Part shown: positions 26,912 to 34,727 of the stretch, in pieces
Layout: every line of letters begins with the position of its first letter
Numbering within the stretch: position 1 is the first letter of the stretch
Source: Salidesulfovibrio onnuriiensis
GTDB lineage: Bacteria; Desulfobacterota; Desulfovibrionia; Desulfovibrionales; Desulfovibrionaceae
Assembly: GCF_008001235.1 (NCBI RefSeq)
Contig: NZ_CP040751.1
Location: forward strand, 3,289,501-3,353,500
Direction: 5' to 3'
Length of the DNA: 64,000 bases
The notes under the pieces: model-generated
What the model was told of the DNA's origin: nothing
The model's database searches: none
The model's input: the letters and a program-made list of their open reading frames with translations, nothing else
Position numbers and translations under genes: made by a program

Positions 26912-28642
26912 TTACAGGATCTTGAACTTCTGCACGTTGCCGGTCTTGTTGTCGATGACGTGCACGCCGCAGGCGATGCAGGGGTCATAGGAGTGAACGG
27001 TGCGAAGGATTTCGACCGGACGCTCGGGATCGGCGATGGGAGTGTTGTCCAGAAGCGCTTCTTCCAGCGGGCCGGGCAGGTTGTTGTCGCAACGCGGACC
27101 GATGTTCCAGGTGGAGGGAACGACCAACTGGAAGTTGTCGATCCTGCCGCCCTTGATGTCGATCCAGTGAGACAGGCCGCCGCGCGGAGCGTTGACGAAG
27201 CCGACGCCCTTGGCGCTTTCGGGCATGTCCCAGTCCTTGCAGATGTCGGTGTTGCCCTTGGCCACGTTTTCCTTGAGGTCTTCAACCCACTCAGCGGTCT
27301 TGAGCGCGATGATCAGGCACTCGATGCCGCGGGCGCCGGTGCGGCCCAGGGTGGAGAACAGGGCTTCGGGGCCCACTTCGAGTTTGCCGAGCACGAAGTT
27401 GACGTACTTGACGAACTCGGGATGGCCGAGACCGTAGTTGACCAGACAGGTGGCCAGCGGGCCCACTTCGGTGTTGTAACCGTCGTAGCGCGGGGCCTTC
27501 ATCCAGCTGTAGCGGTCATGGTCGTCCAGGCTGGTGTACTGGGGCTCGGTAACACCCTTGTAGGGATGCTGGGGATCGCCCGGCTTGTACCAGCTGTGCC
27601 TGACGTGTTCTTCGATCTTGGAGGGATCGAACTTCTTCACGTCGGTGATCTTGCGGTTGAAGATGACGCCCGGCTTGATGTAGCGGGAATCCAGATCGGC
27701 TTCGCCGCCCTGTGCGGGGAATTCGCCGAAGCTCAGGAAGTGGGTGGTGCCGCCGATGGCAGCCCAGTCCTTGTAGAAGCCGGCGACGGCGATCAGATCG
27801 GGGATGTAGTAGTCGAGGATGAAGTCCTTCACTTCTTCGTACAGACCCAGGAAGTCGTTGATGTACTTGTCGGTGAGGCCTTCGTAACAGGTCACGCCGC
27901 CCATGACGGTGAACTGCGTATGCGGGTTCTTGGCGCCGTAGACGGACATCATACGGGCGGCCTTGACCTGCAGGTGCAGTGCCTTCAGGTAGTGACAGGT
28001 GGCGATCAGGTCCACTTCCGCAGGAAGCTTGTAGGCGGGATGGCCGCCGGGCTTCAGGAAGTAGGCGTTGGTGAAGATGCCCAGGCGACCGGATTCAACG
28101 ATACCCTTGACGGTATCCTTGGTCTTCTGGAGATCTTCCTTGGTGGAGTAGCTGTTCGGGGTCCTGACGGTGCCGGCAACGGCCTTGGCCAGTTCGGCGG
28201 CCTTGTTCACGTCGGCGTTCAGGACATTGGCCACGTTGACCCAGTCCAGGGCGTGCAGGTGATAGAAATGCACGATGTGGTCGTGCATGAACTGCGCGGC
28301 CAGAACCAGGTTGCGGATGATGGTGGCGTTGTGGGGCATGTGCTTGTCAACGCCGACGGCATTGTCCACGCAGCGGATGGAAGCCAGGGCGTGCACGTAG
28401 GTGCAGACGCCGCAGGAACGCTGGGTGAAGTGCTGTGCATCGCGCGGGTCGCGGCCCTTGAGGATGATTTCCAGGCCGCGGAAGAGCTGAGAGCTGCTCT
28501 TCACATCTATGATCTTGCCGTCTTCGACGATCGCTTCGACGCGAAGATGGCCTTCGATACGGGTTACGGGGTCGACAACCACCGTTTCGCCTTTATCCTT
28601 GGCCCAAGTCCAGGGAGCGGCTTTAGGAGTGCAACCAGCCAT
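26912..28642 (-). CDS. hynA: Periplasmic [NiFe] hydrogenase large subunit
   Basis: 576 residues with AGGAGG before the ATG. It holds the Ni-Fe(CN)2CO site: N-terminal RSCGVCTYVHALAS and C-terminal DPCIACGVH give the four Cys ligands. The second motif has an ordinary Cys codon, so this is not a selenium enzyme. The 15 residues after the final His (VIDNKTGNVQKFKIL) are the peptide removed by the protease encoded downstream. It has no signal peptide and should be carried out by the Tat signal of the small subunit. In sulfate reducers this enzyme oxidises periplasmic H2, passing electrons to cytochrome c3. Confidence 0.97.
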   Translation of the reverse strand: MAGCTPKAAPWTWAKDKGETVVVDPVTRIEGHLRVEAIVEDGKIIDVKSSSQLFRGLEIILKGRDPRDAQHFTQRSCGVCTYVHALASIRCVDNAVGVDKHMPHNATIIRNLVLAAQFMHDHIVHFYHLHALDWVNVANVLNADVNKAAELAKAVAGTVRTPNSYSTKEDLQKTKDTVKGIVESGRLGIFTNAYFLKPGGHPAYKLPAEVDLIATCHYLKALHLQVKAARMMSVYGAKNPHTQFTVMGGVTCYEGLTDKYINDFLGLYEEVKDFILDYYIPDLIAVAGFYKDWAAIGGTTHFLSFGEFPAQGGEADLDSRYIKPGVIFNRKITDVKKFDPSKIEEHVRHSWYKPGDPQHPYKGVTEPQYTSLDDHDRYSWMKAPRYDGYNTEVGPLATCLVNYGLGHPEFVKYVNFVLGKLEVGPEALFSTLGRTGARGIECLIIALKTAEWVEDLKENVAKGNTDICKDWDMPESAKGVGFVNAPRGGLSHWIDIKGGRIDNFQLVVPSTWNIGPRCDNNLPGPLEEALLDNTPIADPERPVEILRTVHSYDPCIACGVHVIDNKTGNVQKFKIL

Positions 28643-28699
28643 GTCGTTTCCTCCTTAGTTCGTCTAAACTCGACTGTTTTCGAAACGTTGCAATGACGC

Positions 28700-29689
28700 C
28701 TAAATGTCGGTCAGGTCAGCGTAGAAGTCCTTGCGGCCTTCCCAGGCTTCGCCGTCCCAGAAGTTGGGTTCGGAGCAGCCGATGCAGGGATGGCCGGCCT
28801 GGACGGGCCAGTTGATCTGGTTGAACTTGACCGTGGGGCAGTTGTTGTACGTTTCAGGTCCGCGGCAGCCGAGCTTGCGCAGGCACCAGCCCTTCCTGGC
28901 TTCTTCGGAGCCGAAGGACGGAGCGAACTGATCGTTGTCAAAGAATTCCTGACGGGGACAGTTGTCGTGAACGGTCTCACCGAAGAATGCGGTGGGACGG
29001 CCGACATCGTCCAGTTCGGGAATGCCCTTGGTGAGGTAATGCACGATGGTGCCGACCAGGTTGAACGGGTTCGGCGGACAGCCGGGAACGTTCACGATCG
29101 GAGCGCCGGGCACGACTTCGGTAATGCCCTTGGCCTGGGTCGGATTCGGTGCCGCGGCCTGCACGCCGCCATAGGTGGCGCAGGTACCGTAGGCAATGGT
29201 GGCCTGTGCGCCCTTGACCACCTTGGTGGTGGTGTCGAGCATGGTGTGTCCGGAGACCTTGCCGTGTCCGCCGGGTTCGTTGTTGGTGCCGGTGACGGCG
29301 GTGGGAACCGCGCCCTCGACAACGGCAACGTAGCCCTTGGGATCGTGCATGGTTTCTTCCAGGGCCTTTTCGGCCATTTCACCTGCGGCAGCCATGATGG
29401 TTTCATGGTAGTTGAGAGAAATCACATCGAGAATCAGAGCATCGATGTAGGGCTCGACAGTACGAAGAATGGATTCGGAACAACCGGTACATTCAGCATT
29501 GTGAAGCCAGATCACGTTAGGCCTGTTGTCTGCAGTCAGGGCTTCGGCCACTTTCGGAGCGAAAGCGGGTCCCATGCCCATGACGGCGGCAACGGTTCCG
29601 CAGAACTTCATGAAATCGCGGCGAGACACACCTCGCTCTTCCAACCGTTCCACGGCACCTTTCTTGCCATGACCTACGGAAATTTTCAT
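28700..29689 (-). CDS. hynB: Periplasmic [NiFe] hydrogenase small subunit
   Basis: 329 residues from the ATG at 29689, preceded by GGAGGTG; the frame is open further up but without a site. The Tat signal [10 protein letters not shown] followed by a hydrophobic stretch ([13 protein letters not shown]) exports the dimer. Iron-sulfur Cys are seen in ECTGCSES (proximal cluster) and in the C-terminal part, including [11 protein letters not shown]. It passes electrons from the NiFe site to cytochrome c3. It is first in the operon hynB-hynA-hynC-hypC. Confidence 0.97.
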   Translation of the reverse strand: MKISVGHGKKGAVERLEERGVSRRDFMKFCGTVAAVMGMGPAFAPKVAEALTADNRPNVIWLHNAECTGCSESILRTVEPYIDALILDVISLNYHETIMAAAGEMAEKALEETMHDPKGYVAVVEGAVPTAVTGTNNEPGGHGKVSGHTMLDTTTKVVKGAQATIAYGTCATYGGVQAAAPNPTQAKGITEVVPGAPIVNVPGCPPNPFNLVGTIVHYLTKGIPELDDVGRPTAFFGETVHDNCPRQEFFDNDQFAPSFGSEEARKGWCLRKLGCRGPETYNNCPTVKFNQINWPVQAGHPCIGCSEPNFWDGEAWEGRKDFYADLTDI

Positions 29690-30094
29690 AGAACACCTCC
29701 GTAAAAAAGTATGAGTCTCTTGTGACGCAAATGCGTCGTTTATCCACTCATAAGGAATCGGGCATGCGCCCGCACACACCAGCCACCCATGTAACACGAA
29801 ACTGAAGCCCGTGTCATTTATTGCATATCAATCTTTAAAAAGTATTATGTAACCCTTTGAAAAGATTAATAAAGATTTGAGTACCCCGCTTTTCAAACAA
29901 AATCAATAGATGCCGACAAAAAACTTTCAAAGGTGACGGCGCACTGCGCCATTCCTACCCGCCACCGTAACAAACGGGAACCATTTTGGACAAGCTTTGG
30001 GAATGACATTCATCCCGGCCGCAAAAGCATCTTTTCATCCCCGATATTCTTGCGTTATGTTTGCAACAGCAAAACACACAACCCAAAGACGACC
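29690..30094. other. Divergent intergenic region upstream of hynB
   Basis: No gene. 29820-29900 is strongly AT-rich compared with the rest of the window and holds the best promoter candidate for the hydrogenase operon. I found no convincing -24/-12 (sigma-54) pair and no clean FNR-type palindrome. Confidence 0.5.
29868..29896 (-). promoter_or_regulatory. Candidate hydrogenase promoter
   Basis: On the minus strand TTGAAA (29896-29891), a 17-bp spacer and TTTATT (29873-29868), within the AT-rich block about 180 bp ahead of the hynB ATG. It would give a long leader; the call rests on box match and spacing only. Confidence 0.35.
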
Positions 30095-30844
30095 ATGCCC
30101 AAGAAACACTTCGTGCTCGAACGCGGCAGGAAAGCGCCGCTGCCCCTGATTCTGGACATCCCGGACAAGACCGTGACCATTCAGGAGGTCCTGCCCATCC
30201 TGTTCGACATTGCGGACAGGACCTTCATCCGGACCTACCAGGAACTGGAGCCCGACCGTTCCGTGACCTGCGGGCCGGGCTGCTGTCACTGCTGCCGCCA
30301 GCTGGTTCCGGCCACGGACCACGAGGCCCTCTATATGATGGACGTCATGCGCACCCTGCCCGAGGATCACAGAAAACGGGTGGAACAACGCTATGCGGAA
30401 GGCATTGAAAAGCTGCGCAACGCGGGCCTGCTGGACGGCATCCTCGACTTCCTGGACAACCGGGTGCACAAGGTGGAGGAATACAAGGCCATCCAAAAGC
30501 TTTACTGGGACCTGACCATCAACTGTCCCTTCCTGGAGGACGAGTCCTGCTCCATCCACCCGCACCGGCCCATCGCCTGTCGCCAATACAGCGTGACTTC
30601 GCCGCCCGAGCTTTGCGCTCGGGTGTTTACGGATGCAAAACTGGCCGAGATACACCACCCCGTGGACCTGGGAGGTGCGCTGGCTGGTTTCGACGGCGAA
30701 AACGCCCGGGGCACGGTCATAGTGCCCATCCTGTTTGCGCGGTTGTATGAGGAGAGACTCCGGGGCCGCGAGGAACCTCGGCTCGAAGCGGAAAGAATGG
30801 TGGCCCGTTTCATTGACCTGGCGGGCATGTATACGGAAAAATAA
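30095..30844 (+). CDS. YkgJ-family cysteine-cluster protein
   Basis: 249 residues from the ATG at 30095. The first Cys group is CGPGCCHCCRQ near residue 63 and the second is CPFLEDESCSIHPHRPIACRQY; together they form the zinc- or iron-binding cluster of the YkgJ (UPF0153) family. The role of the family is not settled. The protein is cytoplasmic. It is divergent from the hydrogenase operon. Confidence 0.85.
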   Translation: MPKKHFVLERGRKAPLPLILDIPDKTVTIQEVLPILFDIADRTFIRTYQELEPDRSVTCGPGCCHCCRQLVPATDHEALYMMDVMRTLPEDHRKRVEQRYAEGIEKLRNAGLLDGILDFLDNRVHKVEEYKAIQKLYWDLTINCPFLEDESCSIHPHRPIACRQYSVTSPPELCARVFTDAKLAEIHHPVDLGGALAGFDGENARGTVIVPILFARLYEERLRGREEPRLEAERMVARFIDLAGMYTEK

Positions 30845-30848
30845 AAAA

Positions 30849-30889
30849 AGAGAGGAAGACCCCGCAAAGGTCTTCCCCGCTCCTCTCTA
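30849..30889. terminator. Hairpin after the YkgJ-family gene
   Basis: AGAGAGGAAGACC against GGTCTTCCCCGCTCCTCTCT with a short loop, directly after the stop. The T tract is on the minus-strand side only, so plus-strand termination may be partial. Confidence 0.65.
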
Positions 30890-31013
30890 TGAAAATGCCA
30901 CTCCCTACGTCACTCTCTGGTTGCGGCAAGATTCTCCCTAAGGGAAAGGTTAACTAACCAAATCAGGGACCCGTGTCAATCATTCTGCGACAAACCCAAC
31001 AAAAGGCAGGAAA

Positions 31014-31313
31014 ATGAGCGTCATACTCGAACTTACCATCTTTCCCATGGACAAGGGAACCAGTGTCAGCCCGTACGTTGCCAAGGCCTTGGGCATCATC
31101 CGCGAATCCGGCCTCTCTCACAGCTTCGGCCCCATGGGCACCTGCATCGAAGGCTCCTACCGCGAGGTCATGGAGGTTGTGGAGGCCTGCTTCCGCGCCG
31201 TCGGCGATGACAGCGAACGCGTGTACATGAACATGAAGCTGGACTGGCGCAAGGGCCGCACCAACGGCATAGGCGGCAAGGTGCGCAGCGTGGAGCAGAA
31301 GCTGGACGCATAG
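31014..31313 (+). CDS. Thiamine-binding protein, MTH1187/YkoF-like family
   Basis: 99 residues. The pattern ILELTIFPMDKGTSVSPYVA, then HSFGPMGTCIEGSYREVMEVV, and the C-terminal KLDWRKGR fit the MTH1187 family, small ferredoxin-fold proteins that bind thiamine-like compounds. Its role in the cell is not well known. It lies 78 bp before the Crp-type regulator. Confidence 0.85.
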   Translation: MSVILELTIFPMDKGTSVSPYVAKALGIIRESGLSHSFGPMGTCIEGSYREVMEVVEACFRAVGDDSERVYMNMKLDWRKGRTNGIGGKVRSVEQKLDA

Positions 31314-31391
31314 ACTATCCCGGGCTTGCAAGCCGGGACATCTGTGCTATGAAAGATGACAGCCCGTTCCCATCCAACCACGGAGGACTCC

Positions 31392-32057
31392 ATGCCCCTG
31401 CTCGGCCAGCAACCCACAATGCCCATGAAGCAGGTTTCGCACGGGCATTTTCTGTCGCGGACCATGCTCAAGCACAATGTCGTCTTCCATGAGGGTTCCC
31501 ACGGGGATTCCGCATACATCCTCATTCGCGGGCAGGTGGAGATTTCCGGCAACGTGGACGGCCGCAAGAAGGTCTTCGCCATCCTCAACCCGGTGTCCAT
31601 CTTCGGGGAGATGGCCCTGTTCCTGGACGACCAGGCCCGCACGGCCACGGCCATCTGCCTGGAGGATTCCGAGGTCATCGAGGTCACCCGCGACGACCTG
31701 GACGACTATCTGCGCACCGCGCCCCAGGTGATCTCCTCAATCCTCACGGTGCTGGTTGCCCGGCTCAAGGCCACCACCAAGAAGGCCATGCACGTGCCCA
31801 GCATCCCCATGGCCGTTGTCCGCACCCTGGACCTGTTCGCCCAGAACGACTGCACGACCATCGGTTTCGAGCAGGCCGTGCGCAGCATGGCCGACACCCT
31901 GGTTTCCTCGCCCGAAACCATCACCGGCTACCTCTTCGGGCTGGCCAACGAGGGCTTCGTCACCATTGAAAAGGACGAGCGCGAACGCAGGGTCATCCGC
32001 ATCAAGCATCACGACCTGCTCCACCAGGTCATCCAAAGCAGGAAGAAAAAGGAATAG
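31392..32057 (+). CDS. Crp/Fnr-type regulator with cyclic-nucleotide-binding-like domain
   Basis: 221 residues from the ATG at 31392, chosen because CGGAGGA lies 7 bp upstream; an ATG at 31356 has no site. A cNMP-binding-like domain spans about 15-130 (FHEGSHGDSAYILIRGQVEI; IFGEMALFLDDQARTATA). The cAMP pocket is only partly kept. The C-terminal half ends in a winged helix (ETITGYLFGLANEGFVTIEK). No Cys cluster like that of Fnr is present. Target genes are unknown. Confidence 0.82.
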   Translation: MPLLGQQPTMPMKQVSHGHFLSRTMLKHNVVFHEGSHGDSAYILIRGQVEISGNVDGRKKVFAILNPVSIFGEMALFLDDQARTATAICLEDSEVIEVTRDDLDDYLRTAPQVISSILTVLVARLKATTKKAMHVPSIPMAVVRTLDLFAQNDCTTIGFEQAVRSMADTLVSSPETITGYLFGLANEGFVTIEKDERERRVIRIKHHDLLHQVIQSRKKKE

Positions 32058-32065
32058 AACGCCAA

Positions 32066-32812
32066 CTAGTCCAGGGCCACGAGCTCCAGATTCCCCCACG
32101 CGGCAAGCTTGTCCCCATACTGGGCGAACACACCCGACAGCCCGAGCGTCGCCCACTCCTGCGCCCGTTCCACCACAAGCTCCAGGTCGCGTTCCTCGCC
32201 CAGCAGGTTGCACAGGGCCGTTGCCGCGGCATCGGCCAGGGAACCACTTTCGGAGAGCACGCAGACAAGATCGCCGGTGCCCAGACTCAGGGAATGGCCG
32301 ATGCGGCCGCTGGACGAACACAGGGCCAGCGGGCATTGCTCCGCCTCGACCCTGAGGCCGATGCTGGCCCCGCCCTCGGGATCGGCCAGCAGGGCCACGG
32401 TGCGCTCGCGGGTGGAATGCATGTACACGTCTCCGCCGTTTTCCACGAGAATGTCCGGGCACCGGGAGCGAAACCGGTCGGCGACCTCCTGGGCAATGGT
32501 CCCGGCAACCGCCGCCATGGGCCCCACCCCGCAGGCCTCCCCGGCCGCATACATGCGCCGGATGAATCCGGGCGCGCCCTTGTCTTCGGACAGGGGCTCC
32601 AGGCTGGAAAGGAACTCCGGATGAAAGAGGATGTGATTCTTGAGAGCCCCGCGCAGTTCCTGCACCAGGGCGGCCACTTCCTCGTGGATGTCCTGCGTGG
32701 CTATGATGAACAGGTCGGTCTCTTCCACCACCACCTGAAACCCGATCTCGCCCGAGGCCGGATGCATGATTTCGCGGTAGCCCCGCTCCGTGGATAAATG
32801 CTTTTTACTCAT
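32066..32812 (-). CDS. UPF0280 family protein
   Basis: 248 residues from the ATG at 32812; an earlier ATG at 32848 is possible. Features: MYAAGEACGVGPMAAVAGTI, then DILVENGGDVYMHS, and SSSGRIGHSL, the conserved order of UPF0280 proteins. The family is related in fold to ApbE flavin transferases (the ENGGD motif), but activity is unknown. It is found mainly in anaerobes and archaea. It converges with the Crp-type gene. Confidence 0.85.
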   Translation of the reverse strand: MSKKHLSTERGYREIMHPASGEIGFQVVVEETDLFIIATQDIHEEVAALVQELRGALKNHILFHPEFLSSLEPLSEDKGAPGFIRRMYAAGEACGVGPMAAVAGTIAQEVADRFRSRCPDILVENGGDVYMHSTRERTVALLADPEGGASIGLRVEAEQCPLALCSSSGRIGHSLSLGTGDLVCVLSESGSLADAAATALCNLLGEERDLELVVERAQEWATLGLSGVFAQYGDKLAAWGNLELVALD

Positions 32813-32859
32813 TCGTAGAATCCATACGCTAAACGCATAGCTGTTCATGAAGGCTGGAG

Positions 32860-32955
32860 TGCAAGGAGCCGGAAAAAGTCGGCCCGGAGCGCATACAACA
32901 CTACGTGAGGAGCCGACTTTTCACGGCAACGAAGCAATCGGGCCGTTTTCAACTG
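32860..32955. repeat. Dispersed palindromic element, copy C
   Basis: AAAAAGTCGG (stem arm GTCGG 32878-32882) pairs with CCGACTTTT (32913-32917), enclosing CCCGGAGCGCATAC and TACGTGAGGA, followed by ACGGCAACG and ATCGGGCCG. It lies between two minus-strand genes, UPF0280 and the LUD-domain gene. Confidence 0.7.
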
Positions 32956-32958
32956 CTG

Positions 32959-33612
32959 CTAAAAGCCTAGGTCCTCGTTGACCAGCACCACCTTGATCCT
33001 GCCCTGCGGGAAGGACTTTTCGGTGATGCCCCAGACGTTGCAGATGCGGTCCGGGCTGCTACAGTCGTGACAGATGCCGGTCTTGCGGCACGGAGTCTTC
33101 TTGTCCAGGCGCATGGTGTTCACCGGGGCCACGTAATCCTTGATGCGGTCGAAGGCCTCTTCCAGGCCCGGCACGATCTTGTTGCGCCCCACGACGACAA
33201 CCACGTTCTTCGGCCCGAAGGTGATGGCGGCCACGCGGTTGCCGATCATGTCCAGGTTCACCAGCCAGCCCTCCTCGGTGACGGCGTTGGTGCCGGTGAT
33301 GAACAGGTCCGCGAGCAGGGCCTGCCTGCGGCGCTCCACCATGCCCTCCTTGGAGATGGTTTTGTCGTAGGTGTCGATGACCTCCAGCTCCCTGGAATCC
33401 TTGAGCGCGTCATACAGGCCGGCGGCGACCATGCTCATGGATCCGCCCCAGGAAACCGACCCGGGCGAAAGGGCGGGAATGATGCGGCCAAGCACGATAT
33501 CCTTGGCCGCAGCGGCGCTTTCGGCGATGAAAACCTCGAAATTGTTGTCCTCGAGCGATTCCTTAAGATCGTTGAGCCTGAGTTCCCAGTAGTTGTTGAC
33601 AGGATTTTCCAT
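32959..33612 (-). CDS. LUD-domain protein (lactate utilisation LutC/YkgG-like)
   Basis: 217 residues from the ATG at 33612 with GAGGTG upstream. The pattern PGSVSWGGSMSMVAAGL, then DLFITGTNAVTEEGWLVN and GPKNVVVVVGRNKIV fits LUD (DUF162) proteins. The C-terminus has CRKTGICHDCSSPDRIC, four Cys that may bind metal, as in stand-alone forms. LutA and LutB are not nearby, so a role in lactate oxidation is not shown. Confidence 0.85.
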   Translation of the reverse strand: MENPVNNYWELRLNDLKESLEDNNFEVFIAESAAAAKDIVLGRIIPALSPGSVSWGGSMSMVAAGLYDALKDSRELEVIDTYDKTISKEGMVERRRQALLADLFITGTNAVTEEGWLVNLDMIGNRVAAITFGPKNVVVVVGRNKIVPGLEEAFDRIKDYVAPVNTMRLDKKTPCRKTGICHDCSSPDRICNVWGITEKSFPQGRIKVVLVNEDLGF

Positions 33613-33970
33613 GTCGCACCTCACGGCTGGCTTGAAGAAGGACCAAGGCCCCTCCGAAATATTCCCAGCTTTTTATTTATATATGATCATGTATGGCGCG
33701 CGTCGCGCCCGCGCCGGGGGCGGTCCCCGAGGCGGCCTCCAAAGCAACGCCCCTTGCAACCAGCGGATTCTGTTGTGAATTTATCCTCGCTTTCGGCTGA
33801 AGAATCATGTACCAGATTCTTCGGACAGCGGAAAGAGCGGGCGGTGAAGATTATCACCAAAATACCCCTCCCGCGCCCTTGACGGACGCAGGTCTTCCGG
33901 CTATATGCTTCCGTTCAATATTGACGACAACGTTGGCAACAACGATAATTTTACTCTCAGGAGACTAGAT
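33613..33970. other. Intergenic region between the LUD gene and rpmH
   Basis: No gene. It holds the divergent 5' regions: the ribosome site of the LUD gene at its left end and a strong promoter for the ribosomal operon at 33879. The middle part (33680-33850) shows no structure I can name. Confidence 0.5.
33879..33907 (+). promoter_or_regulatory. Promoter of rpmH-rnpA-yidD-yidC operon
   Basis: TTGACG (33879-33884), a 17-bp spacer and TATATG (33902-33907), about 64 bp before the rpmH ATG: a good housekeeping promoter. Confidence 0.75.
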
Positions 33971-34105
33971 ATGAAAAGGACTTATCAGCCGAGCAAGTGC
34001 CGCAGGAAAAGAACTCATGGCTTCCTGGTGCGTTCCCGCACCAAAAACGGTCGCAAGGTGATCGCTCGCCGCCGCGCCAAAGGACGCAAGAGATTAGCCG
34101 TTTAA
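33971..34105 (+). CDS. rpmH: Ribosomal protein bL34
   Basis: 44 residues, [18 protein letters not shown] and a basic tail ending [12 protein letters not shown]: intact bL34. AGGAGAC precedes the ATG. It opens the conserved rpmH-rnpA-yidD-yidC-jag block found near the origin in many bacteria. Confidence 0.98.
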   Translation: MKRTYQPSKCRRKRTHGFLVRSRTKNGRKVIARRRAKGRKRLAV

Positions 34106-34479
34106 CCTGGCCTAAGGAACGCCGACTGCTTCGGCGGCCAGAATTTACGGCATGCTTTGAGCGGGGTGTAAAATTTCACTCCAGATTTTTCATAGTATTC
34201 GCTTTGAAAAGAGAAGACACCAGGTCCGGCTTCAAGCTGGGCCTGGTCGTCAGCCGTAAAGTGGGTCCAGCAGTCGTGCGCAATCGCGTGAAACGGGTAG
34301 TGCGCGAGTATTTCAGGCTGCATCAAAACGAGCTCGACTTGCCCTTGGACATGGCCATCGTGCCCAAGCGCAAACTTGATCCCAGGCAGCTGGATCTTGC
34401 CCTCGCAGACGAGGAGTTTACGCCCATGCTTTCCCGAATCCGGGGAACCATGACGGCAGACTCCGTTGAGAGGACATGA
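33997..34479 (+). CDS. rnpA: Ribonuclease P protein component
   Basis: The conserved body begins with [15 protein letters not shown] at about 34102, followed by [20 protein letters not shown], the RNR motif that binds RNase P RNA. RnpA matures tRNA 5' ends. The start is unclear: between the rpmH stop and the conserved body there is no ATG, GTG or TTG in frame. The nearest standard start is the GTG at 33997, inside rpmH, giving 160 residues with an odd N-terminal extension; an ATT at 34093 would give 128. The end overlaps yidD by 4 bp. Confidence 0.88.
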   Translation: MPQEKNSWLPGAFPHQKRSQGDRSPPRQRTQEISRLTWPKERRLLRRPEFTACFERGVKFHSRFFIVFALKREDTRSGFKLGLVVSRKVGPAVVRNRVKRVVREYFRLHQNELDLPLDMAIVPKRKLDPRQLDLALADEEFTPMLSRIRGTMTADSVERT

Positions 34480-34727
34480 TGCGCTTCATTTTCAAGGCGC
34501 TCATTCGCTTTTATCAGTACTGCATCTCTCCTCTGAAACCGGCATGCTGCCGGTTCATTCCCTCGTGTTCAGACTACGCCATCCAGGCGATTTCCATGCA
34601 CGGCGCCTGCAAGGGCTCCCTCATGGCGCTTTTGCGCATCCTCCGCTGCCAGCCGCTCTGCAAAGGCGGGTACGACCCCGTCCCGGCCGTTTGGCCATGC
34701 CCAAAACCCAAAAGTGAGATGAATTGA
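34476..34727 (+). CDS. yidD: Membrane protein insertion efficiency factor YidD
   Basis: 83 residues. The family pattern [12 protein letters not shown], then [15 protein letters not shown] and the C-terminal GGYDPVP are complete. It starts in an ATGATG overlapping the rnpA stop and ends in TGATG with yidC. It helps membrane insertion together with YidC. Confidence 0.93.
   Translation: MMRFIFKALIRFYQYCISPLKPACCRFIPSCSDYAIQAISMHGACKGSLMALLRILRCQPLCKGGYDPVPAVWPCPKPKSEMN

Noticed and set aside
26912-28642. Selenium-type [NiFeSe] hydrogenase
   Set aside because: The C-terminal motif DPCIACGVH has ordinary Cys codons; no in-frame TGA is present.
26549-28696. Very long open frame (715 codons) antisense to the hydrogenase genes
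   Set aside because: It mirrors hynA and hynC, whose motifs are complete. High GC leaves antisense frames open; the translated sequence is Val/Gly/His-rich without domains.
29690-30094. Sigma-54 promoter for the hydrogenase
   Set aside because: No GG and GC pair with correct 10-bp spacing was found; only a weak sigma-70-like pair.
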